A stretch of 5,756 nucleotides of DNA from Solirubrobacterales bacterium (GTDB taxonomy: Bacteria; Actinomycetota; Thermoleophilia; Solirubrobacterales; Solirubrobacteraceae), in the NCBI GenBank assembly GCA_015655225.1, contig JAATFK010000234.1:1-5756 (forward strand), given 5' to 3'. Below are positions 1 to 4,177 of this stretch, one piece after another. The position numbers and the translations under genes were made by a program. The notes under the pieces were generated by a model. The model was not told the DNA's origin. It ran no database searches and worked only from the letters and a program-made list of their open reading frames with translations. Position 1 is the stretch's first letter. The number at the start of each line of letters is the position of its first letter.

Positions 1-233
1 ACCAGCGACCAGGAGTCCTCGTTGAGGTCCATGTTCACGAGCACGTAGCCGGGCATCGTGCGTCTCTCAGTGAGAACTCTTTGGTTGTCCTTCATCTCGG
101 TCACCGTCTCGGTCGGCACGACGACCTGCTTCACGGCGCGTCTCTGGTTGAGCGAGACGACGCGGTGCTCGAGGTTGTGCTTGACCTTGTTCTCGTGGCC
201 TGAGTAGGTGTTGACGACGTACCAGCGAAACAT
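1..233 (-). CDS. nusG: Transcription termination/antitermination protein NusG (N-terminal part, runs off left edge)
   Basis: NusG binds RNA polymerase through its N-terminal NGN domain, modulates pausing and Rho-dependent termination, and couples transcription to translation. Seen here are the first 77 residues, beginning MFRWYVVNTYSGHENKV, the classic NGN opening, with the family signature MPGYVLVNMDL near residues 60-70. The C-terminal KOW domain lies outside the window. The ATG is supported by an AAGGAA Shine-Dalgarno nine bases upstream. It is the last gene visible in the minus-strand order rpmG-secE-nusG, 31 nt after secE, so it is probably cotranscribed. The ribosomal genes rplK/rplA usually follow it, but that part cannot be seen. 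Identification is by family motif and synteny and is very secure; nothing in the visible part looks unusual. Confidence 0.97.
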   Translation of the reverse strand, partial: MFRWYVVNTYSGHENKVKHNLEHRVVSLNQRRAVKQVVVPTETVTEMKDNQRVLTERRTMPGYVLVNMDLNEDSWSL

Positions 234-242
234 GCGGGGGGA

Positions 243-248
243 TTCCTT
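243..248 (-). promoter_or_regulatory. Shine-Dalgarno site of nusG
   Basis: AAGGAA on the minus strand, nine bases before the nusG ATG. It is the clearest ribosome binding site in the window and fixes the nusG start. Confidence 0.75.
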
Positions 249-264
249 CGGGAGTCGGGCGGGC

Positions 265-852
265 TCAGATGATGAAGTCGACGATCTTCGACGCGACCCA
301 ATCCATCAGGCCGAGGAAGCCGCCAGCGATGAGCACGAAGCCGATGACCACAGTGGTCGCTTGAACGACCTGTCTGCGATCCGGCCACTGTACCCGTTGC
401 AGCTCGCGCCAGCTGCCACGCAGGAAGTTGCCGAAACGAGAGCCCTCGCGGCGCGAGGGCTCCGGGGCACGACCTCCGCGGCGCGCAAGCGTGCCGCCGT
501 CGTCGTCGTCTCCGCCACCACCGGCGCCGTCAGACGGCCCGTCGCCGGGTCCCTCGTCGTCGAACGCGTGCTCGAACAGCTCGTCGGTCGAGCTGCCGCC
601 GGAGAGCTCGTCTCCGGGCGCGACGTCGGTGGGCGCGGCGTCGACGAGGTCGGGACGGCCGACGGCAAGCTGCGCGTCGGCGATGTCGACCTCACCCGAG
701 GCATGCTCGGGCCCACCGTGCTCGTCGAGCCCGGAGCGCAGCTCCGGGTCGCCGCCGTTCTCCGGCCGCGAGACGCCTCCGTGGGACAACGGCGTAGCAG
801 AGCGCACCTGGCGCTCTCTCCGTTGCTTCGCACGTTTCGACTCACGAGCCAC
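265..852 (-). CDS. secE: Preprotein translocase subunit SecE with long acidic N-terminal extension
   Basis: SecE clamps SecY in the membrane as part of the SecYEG protein-export channel. The diagnostic part is at the C-terminus: an amphipathic segment with RELQRVQWPDRRQV (about residues 149-162), followed by one transmembrane helix (about 166-190), ending in VDFII. Before it lie about 138 residues with a basic start (RESKRAKQRRERQ) and then a low-complexity Gly/Asp/Glu-rich stretch including DDDD, probably disordered and cytosolic. The whole protein is 195 aa, against roughly 60-130 aa for most single-helix SecEs. The GTG start is the only usable one: the reading frame upstream reaches the rpmG TAG after five codons, and a weak GGGA lies a few bases upstream. 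It sits 15 nt after rpmG and 31 nt before nusG in one apparent operon. The identity is secure. The function of the extension is unknown. Confidence 0.95.
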   Translation of the reverse strand: MARESKRAKQRRERQVRSATPLSHGGVSRPENGGDPELRSGLDEHGGPEHASGEVDIADAQLAVGRPDLVDAAPTDVAPGDELSGGSSTDELFEHAFDDEGPGDGPSDGAGGGGDDDDGGTLARRGGRAPEPSRREGSRFGNFLRGSWRELQRVQWPDRRQVVQATTVVIGFVLIAGGFLGLMDWVASKIVDFII

Positions 853-867
853 AGCACGATCCCGGGA

Positions 868-1032
868 CTAGCGGGTCTCCCGATGGTCGGTGTGTCTCTT
901 GCACCAGCGGCAGTACTTGCGCAGCTGGATGCGCTCGGGGTTGTTCCGCTTGCTCTTATTCGTCTGGTAATTCCGTCGCTTGCACACCTCGCACGCGAGG
1001 GTGACTGCGATTCGAACGTCTCCGCGGGCCAT
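868..1032 (-). CDS. rpmG: 50S ribosomal protein L33 (zinc-ribbon form)
   Basis: L33 is a small protein of the large ribosomal subunit near the E site. The 54-residue product starts [18 protein letters not shown] and carries [10 protein letters not shown] and [11 protein letters not shown], all typical L33 motifs. Two CxxC pairs, CEVC (residues 14-17) and CRWC (41-44), make it the zinc-binding (C+) type. The ATG has only a weak upstream GGA. The gene ends with TAG, 15 nt before the secE GTG, and heads the rpmG-secE-nusG order seen in many bacteria. A tRNA-Trp gene often found beside secE is not present between these genes. The reading is certain from length and motifs. Whether zinc is bound is inferred from the cysteines. 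Confidence 0.96.
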   Translation of the reverse strand: MARGDVRIAVTLACEVCKRRNYQTNKSKRNNPERIQLRKYCRWCKRHTDHRETR

Positions 1033-1115
1033 GGTGTTCCAGGGGTGGTGGTTTGGGCAAGTCTCAGCGACCGGCGGCGGACAGACCTTCGGACGCCGGC
1101 CGGCGCGAGTTGGTC

Positions 1116-1121
1116 AGTGTA
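1116..1121 (-). promoter_or_regulatory. rpmG: Probable -10 element of the rpmG-secE-nusG promoter
   Basis: TACACT on the minus strand is a good -10 hexamer in an otherwise GC-rich gap between the divergent rpmG and rrf2 genes. It would start transcription near 1109, leaving a leader of about 77 nt. No convincing -35 is visible: the best candidates at 16-17 bp spacing are TCCAAA or CTCCAA. No structured leader element was recognised. I saw no plus-strand promoter for the Rrf2 gene in the same gap. Confidence 0.4.
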
Positions 1122-1207
1122 GCGGCAATCGCCCGTCTTTGGAGGCCCATGCGCGGGCGCGCGTGGACAGCCGGCGCGGTCCGGTTCGGCACCCAGCCGG
1201 CGGATGC

Positions 1208-1213
1208 AGGAGA
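1208..1213 (+). promoter_or_regulatory. Shine-Dalgarno site that decides the Rrf2 gene start
   Basis: AGGAGA lies directly against an ATG at 1214 (too close to serve it) but nine bases before the GTG at 1223. The spacing therefore favours the GTG as the real start codon. Confidence 0.6.
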
Positions 1214-1222
1214 ATGTCGGCC

Positions 1223-1684
1223 GTGCGGATCGGAGCCAAGACGGACTACGCGCTTCGGGCTGCCCTCGAGCTGGCCGCGGCCGACGGCGACCGGCCCGTC
1301 AAGGCGGAGACGATCGCAACCGCCCAGGGAATACCCCCGCGCTTCCTCGAGAAGATCCTCAACGACCTGCGCCGCGCCGGCCTGGTCGAGAGCCGCCGGG
1401 GGGTCGACGGCGGCCACCTGCTGGCCCGGCCGGCCGACGAGATCACCGTCGGCGACGTGATCCGGGCGATCGACGGGCCGCTCGCGAACGTCGCCGGCAA
1501 GCGCCCGCACGAGCTGCACTTCGACGGTCCCGCGGAGAAGCTGCCGGCCGTCCTGGTGGTCGCGCGCGCGGCCCTGCGCGACGTGCTCGACCGCACGACG
1601 CTGGCCGAGATCGCCTGCGGGGAGCTGCCGCCGGCGGTCGCCGCAATCGCCGACGATCCCGAGGTCTGGTCGCGCCGTGGGTAA
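1223..1684 (+). CDS. Rrf2-family transcriptional regulator without Fe-S cysteines
   Basis: A 153-residue winged helix-turn-helix repressor. From the GTG the protein begins MRIGAKTDYALRAALELA, the standard Rrf2 N-terminus. It continues with IPPRFLEKILNDLRRAGLV (residues 37-55, recognition helix region), the wing SRRGVDGGHLLARP (57-70), then ITVGDVIRAIDGPLANV (74-90) and a dimerisation helix. The ATG nine bases upstream would add three residues but has no usable ribosome site. The cluster-binding cysteines of IscR or NsrR (a C-x5-C-x5-C type pattern after the wing) are absent; the only cysteine is Cys132. It therefore resembles the CymR-like branch, which in Bacillus senses cysteine synthesis. 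The next genes, an amidohydrolase and a cysteine-dioxygenase-like cupin, fit a sulfur-related role, but effector and targets are inference. A dyad lies 8 bp after its TAA stop. Confidence 0.9.
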   Translation: MRIGAKTDYALRAALELAAADGDRPVKAETIATAQGIPPRFLEKILNDLRRAGLVESRRGVDGGHLLARPADEITVGDVIRAIDGPLANVAGKRPHELHFDGPAEKLPAVLVVARAALRDVLDRTTLAEIACGELPPAVAAIADDPEVWSRRG

Positions 1685-1691
1685 AATCTAC

Positions 1692-1708
1692 TAAACCGGT
1701 CGGGTTTA
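1692..1708. promoter_or_regulatory. Inverted repeat TAAACC-N5-GGTTTA, likely Rrf2 operator
   Basis: The sequence TAAACCGGTCGGGTTTA is a 6-5-6 dyad in a locally AT-richer gap between the Rrf2 gene and the amidohydrolase. It starts 22 bp upstream of the TATAGT -10 box and so covers the -35 region and part of the spacer, where bound repressor would block RNA polymerase. Rrf2 proteins typically bind dyads of this size, and the CymR box is also a TAA...CC/GG...TTA type dyad. Assignment to the adjacent regulator is inference. Confidence 0.6.
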
Positions 1709-1713
1709 CATGG

Positions 1714-1719
1714 TATAGT
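1714..1719 (+). promoter_or_regulatory. Probable -10 element (TATAGT) of the amidohydrolase-dioxygenase operon
   Basis: TATAGT is a near-consensus -10 box, with transcription expected near 1725-1727, only a few bases before the ATG at 1730. No Shine-Dalgarno is present, so the message is probably leaderless or nearly so, as is common in actinobacteria. No good -35 hexamer is visible; the dyad occupies that place. Confidence 0.6.
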
Positions 1720-1729
1720 CGGTCCCACG

Positions 1730-2650
1730 ATGCGGATCGACATTCACCAGCATCTTCTCGGCGAGCGCCTGATCGACGCGCTCTCACGGCGCCACGCGGC
1801 GCCGTCGATCGTCCCGGACGAGGGCGGCTGGCAGCTCCGGGTCGCCGGCGAGGCCGACAGCTTCCTCGCGCGCGCCGACGCCGATCCCGTGGCGCGCCTC
1901 GCACTGCTCGACGCCGACGGCATCGACCGCGCCCTGATCCTGCTCTCGAGCGCGCTCGGGATCGAGTCGCTGTCCGACGACGAGGCCCGCCCGCTGCTCG
2001 ACGCCTACCACGACGACCTCGCCGAGCTGGGGAGCGAGCGCTTCGGCGGCTGGGGCGCGGTCCCGCTCGCGGAGCCGGAGCCGGACGACGTCGACGCGGT
2101 GGCGGCCCGCGGCCTGCAGGGCGTCTCGCTGCCCGCGACCGCGCTCGCGACGCCGGCCGGCTGGGAGCGGCTCGCCCCGCTGCTGGCCCGCGCCGAGCAC
2201 CACGACCTTCCCGTCTTCGTCCACCCCGGTCCGGTCGCCGGTCCGCCGCTGCCCGGCGTGCCCGCCTGGTGGCCGGCGCTGACCGACTACGTCGCGCAGA
2301 TGAACGCCGCCTGGCACGGCTTCCTGCTCGCCGGCCGGCCGAGCCACCCGCGCCTGCGCGTCGTCTTCGCGCTGCTGGCCGGCGGCGCGCCGCTCCACAC
2401 CGAGCGGCTCGCGGCCCGCGGCGGCCCCGCGGCGCGCGCGCACGACACGGGGATCTTCTACGACACCTCGTCCTACGGTCCGCGCACGATCGACGCGACG
2501 ATCCGCGTCGTCGGCGCCGACCAGCTCGTCTTCGGCTCCGATCGCCCCGTCGTCGGGGGAACGGTGCCGCCGCCGCACACCGCGCTGGGTCACGCGCTGC
2601 TGAGCGCGAACCCCGCCCGCCTGCTCACCTCTACCCACATTCCCGTATGA
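1730..2650 (+). CDS. Metal-dependent amidohydrolase (amidohydrolase-2 type TIM barrel)
   Basis: A 306-residue hydrolase or decarboxylase-like enzyme of the amidohydrolase superfamily. Metal-site motifs seen are HxH near the start (DIHQH, His6 and His8), a strand-5 histidine in VFVHPGP (His165), and the C-terminal FGSDRP with Asp271. The strand-6 position, where the family usually has HLGG, reads FALLAGGAP, so that histidine seems replaced by leucine; His206 or His223 lie nearby. Length is normal for the family. The start codon is ATG with no Shine-Dalgarno but an ideal -10 box just upstream, pointing to a leaderless transcript. Its TGA stop overlaps the ATG of the dioxygenase-like gene (ATGA), so the two are translationally coupled. 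The substrate is not evident; the pairing with a thiol dioxygenase and an Rrf2 regulator suggests an organosulfur compound, which is inference. Confidence 0.88.
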   Translation: MRIDIHQHLLGERLIDALSRRHAAPSIVPDEGGWQLRVAGEADSFLARADADPVARLALLDADGIDRALILLSSALGIESLSDDEARPLLDAYHDDLAELGSERFGGWGAVPLAEPEPDDVDAVAARGLQGVSLPATALATPAGWERLAPLLARAEHHDLPVFVHPGPVAGPPLPGVPAWWPALTDYVAQMNAAWHGFLLAGRPSHPRLRVVFALLAGGAPLHTERLAARGGPAARAHDTGIFYDTSSYGPRTIDATIRVVGADQLVFGSDRPVVGGTVPPPHTALGHALLSANPARLLTSTHIPV

Positions 2651-3153
2651 CCGAGATCGACCGCCCGACCGACCGCGACCTGACGCGCGAGGAGCTGCGC
2701 GCCCTCGCGTAGCAGATCGCCGCCCGTCCCGAGCTGTGGAGCGAGCACGTCAGCCACGACCCCGAGCAGCGCACCTACGCGGAGCTGCTGCGCGACGACC
2801 ACGTCGACGTCTGGCTCCTCTGCTGGTCGGAGGACGCGGACACCGGCTTCCACGACCACGACCTCTCCTCCGGGGCGGTCGCGGTGATCGACGGCGCCGT
2901 GCGGGAGGACCGCCTGCGGCTCGGCGGCGACCCGTCGACCCGCGTCGCGGTCGCCGGCGACTCGTTCGACTTCGGCGCCGCCGACATCCACCGCGTGCTG
3001 CACGCGGGCGACAAGCCGGCCGTGACCGTGCACGTCTACTCGCCGCCGCTGTGGCGGATGGGCGCCTACGAGATCGAGCCCGACGGCGGGCTCCAGCGCC
3101 ACTCGGTCTCCTACGCCGAGGAGCTGCGGCCGATCGAGTCCGCCGGTCGCTGA
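2647..3153 (+). pseudogene. Cysteine-dioxygenase-like cupin interrupted by an in-frame TAG at codon 22
   Basis: Ignoring the stop, the frame gives a 168-codon protein of the cysteine dioxygenase type I family, which oxidises a thiol to a sulfinate with non-haem iron. Visible iron ligands are FHDHD (His69, His71) and DIHRVLH (His115). VWLLCW before the first motif and HVYSPPL (His129, Tyr131) after the second are also family hallmarks. Gly76 stands where mammalian enzymes have the crosslinking cysteine, as in most bacterial forms. The start ATG overlaps the amidohydrolase stop. TAG at 2710-2712 falls inside a helix reading LTREELRALA, stop, QIAARPELW; family-like sequence continues on both sides with no frameshift, so a single change such as GAG to TAG would explain it. 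The first in-frame GTG after it (2884) lies beyond the HxH motif, so a restart there would lose two ligands. It could be a recent pseudogene, a sequencing error, or a readthrough gene. Confidence 0.8.
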
Positions 3154-3164
3154 CGCGGCCGGTC

Positions 3165-3190
3165 GGGAGATCGGCTGGCGCCGGTCTCCC
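3165..3190. terminator. Hairpin terminator between convergent genes
   Basis: GGGAGATCGGC and GCCGGTCTCCC form an 11-bp stem with one G-U wobble and a four-base loop (TGGC). It starts 11 bp after the dioxygenase-like stop and ends 10 bp before the end of the convergent small gene, so it could end transcripts from both sides. There is no T-run on either strand, as is common in GC-rich actinobacteria. Confidence 0.65.
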
Positions 3191-3200
3191 AGCGTGTCGG

Positions 3201-3428
3201 CTAGCGCCGCCGGTCGCGCGCGGCGCGTCTGACCAGCTCGACGAGCCGGCGGCGCTCTCTCGGCGTGAGCGCGGAGCGGCGGCCGTGCGACTTGCGCGTC
3301 AGCGCCAGCAGCTCGCGCCGCTCGGCCGACTCCAGCCTGTTCCAGGCGTGCATCGCCTGACGGGCGGCCCAGACGCCGACCTGCAGCGTGGGACCGCCGC
3401 GGGTCAGCACTCTCGTCACTCTCGGCAT
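3201..3428 (-). CDS. Small basic protein of unknown function
   Basis: A 75-residue open frame beginning MPRVTRVLTRGGPTLQVGVW and ending RAARDRRR. I do not recognise a family. It is arginine-rich throughout, with a possible amphipathic first half (GVWAARQAMHAWNRL) and a second half reading ALTPRERRRLVELVRRAA that looks helical. Nothing suggests a signal peptide or a true membrane span. Third codon positions are mostly G or C, as in the neighbours, and it fills the space between the terminator hairpin and the GntR gene without overlapping either. The ATG has only a weak GGG upstream. It lies 59 nt downstream of the GntR gene on the same strand and may be cotranscribed with it. It may be a nucleic-acid-associated or structural small protein; this is a guess. 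Confidence 0.6.
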   Translation of the reverse strand: MPRVTRVLTRGGPTLQVGVWAARQAMHAWNRLESAERRELLALTRKSHGRRSALTPRERRRLVELVRRAARDRRR

Positions 3429-3487
3429 CTGGCCCGAGAGCTACCCGCCAGCCGGCGGCGGAAACGCCACGGCGGGGTTCCTGGCGG

Positions 3488-4105
3488 TCAGCCGCGCCCG
3501 TCCGGCAGCGACGCGACGACCTGGTGCAGGTGCTCGCGCATCGCCCGCTCGGCGCCCTCGCCGTCGCCGTCGCGGATCGCGGAGACGACCCGGTCGAGGA
3601 CGACGACCGTCGCGTCGCGCGTGGCGCGGTCGGCGTCCGTGACCGCCCGCGAGTGCAGCAGCAGGTCGGAGACGGCGTCGAGCAGCACGCGCACCGGCAG
3701 GCTGCGGGACGCCTCCGTGATCGTCGCGTGGAGCCGCAGGTCGGCCTCCGCGAAGGCGCGCTGGTCGCCGCGCGTGGCGCGCAGCTCCGCGAGCGCCGCG
3801 TCGAGTCGGGCGCGGTCGCGCGGCTCGGAGCGCTGCGCCGCCAGCCGCGCGGCGTAGGGCTCGAGCCGCAGCCGCGCCTCTGTCAGGTCGCGCAGGTCGA
3901 GCGGCGCGAGGTAGGTGCCGGAGCCGCGCCGCGCCTCGATGATCCCGAGGTCGGCGAGCCGGCCGAGGCCCTCGCGCAGGCTCGAGCGCGAGACGCCGAG
4001 CTGGGAGGCGAGCTCGCGCTCGGACGGCAGCCGGTCCCCGGGAACGAGCTCACGCTCGTCCAGCAGCGTGCGGACGCGGTCGGCGACGGCGTTGCGGGGT
4101 CCCAT
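3488..4105 (-). CDS. GntR-family regulator, FCD (FadR-like) subgroup
   Basis: A 205-residue DNA-binding regulator. The N-terminal winged helix-turn-helix (about residues 5-67) shows the GntR hallmarks PGDRLPSERELASQLGVSR, SSLREGLGRLADLGIIE and RRGSGTYL. The rest is an all-helical FCD ligand domain (about 76-198) with Asp122 and His126 in ADLRLHATITEAS and a final His192 in AMREHL. Where metal-binding FCD proteins usually carry a further histidine (EHxxIxxAI), this one reads VLDRVVSAI, so that ligand seems lost. The ATG lies a few bases after a TAGGAT -10 box and has no Shine-Dalgarno, suggesting leaderless translation. A perfect palindrome made of two TGGTCNGACCA boxes lies immediately upstream and is very likely its own operator. 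The divergent neighbour is an ABC exporter, which it may also control. The effector is unknown; FCD proteins usually sense small organic acids. Confidence 0.9.
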   Translation of the reverse strand: MGPRNAVADRVRTLLDERELVPGDRLPSERELASQLGVSRSSLREGLGRLADLGIIEARRGSGTYLAPLDLRDLTEARLRLEPYAARLAAQRSEPRDRARLDAALAELRATRGDQRAFAEADLRLHATITEASRSLPVRVLLDAVSDLLLHSRAVTDADRATRDATVVVLDRVVSAIRDGDGEGAERAMREHLHQVVASLPDGRG

Positions 4106-4114
4106 GGCCGGCCA

Positions 4115-4120
4115 ATCCTA
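4115..4120 (-). promoter_or_regulatory. Probable -10 element of the GntR gene
   Basis: TAGGAT on the minus strand predicts a transcript start near 4108, about three bases before the ATG. The adjoining palindrome (4122-4148) would cover roughly -14 to -40 of this promoter, a position suited to autorepression. No clear -35 hexamer is visible apart from the palindrome. Confidence 0.45.
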
Positions 4121-4121
4121 G

Positions 4122-4148
4122 ATGGTCGGACCAATGTGGTCCGACCAT
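4122..4148. promoter_or_regulatory. Nested palindromic operator, two TGGTCNGACCA boxes
   Basis: Box one is TGGTCGGACCA (4123-4133), box two is TGGTCCGACCA (4137-4147), separated by ATG. Each box is a palindrome around its centre base and matches the FadR/FCD-type consensus TnGTnnnACnA. The boxes are also exact reverse complements of each other, so the whole 27 bp is a perfect 12-3-12 inverted repeat. Centres are 14 bp apart. It lies between the divergent GntR and ABC exporter genes. Confidence 0.85.
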
Positions 4149-4177
4149 TCGGCGGGACCGGCGATGAGCCGCCTGCC

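Noticed and set aside
495..512. GTC trinucleotide run
   Set aside because: It is the antisense of the Asp/Gly-rich tract of SecE, coding in origin.
1006..1020. GTTCGAATC on the minus strand, resembling a tRNA T-loop
   Set aside because: It lies inside rpmG codons 5-8, and no acceptor or anticodon stems surround it.
208..1122. 304-codon plus-strand frame opposite nusG, secE and rpmG
   Set aside because: It lies antisense to three secure housekeeping genes, and its translation matches no family; it arises from GC-rich codon structure.
1692..1708. The TAAACC dyad as a terminator of the Rrf2 gene
   Set aside because: The stem is short (6 bp), there is no T-run after it, and it sits exactly over a promoter; an operator fits better.
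1204..2712. 502-codon plus-strand frame across the Rrf2 and amidohydrolase genes
   Set aside because: Composition is dominated by Arg, Ala and Pro, and it overlaps two recognised genes in another frame. Only its last 22 codons are real, as the start of the dioxygenase-like gene.
3448..3461. Small CCGCC/GGCGG hairpin between the GntR gene and the small gene
   Set aside because: A five-base-pair GC stem is expected by chance at this composition.
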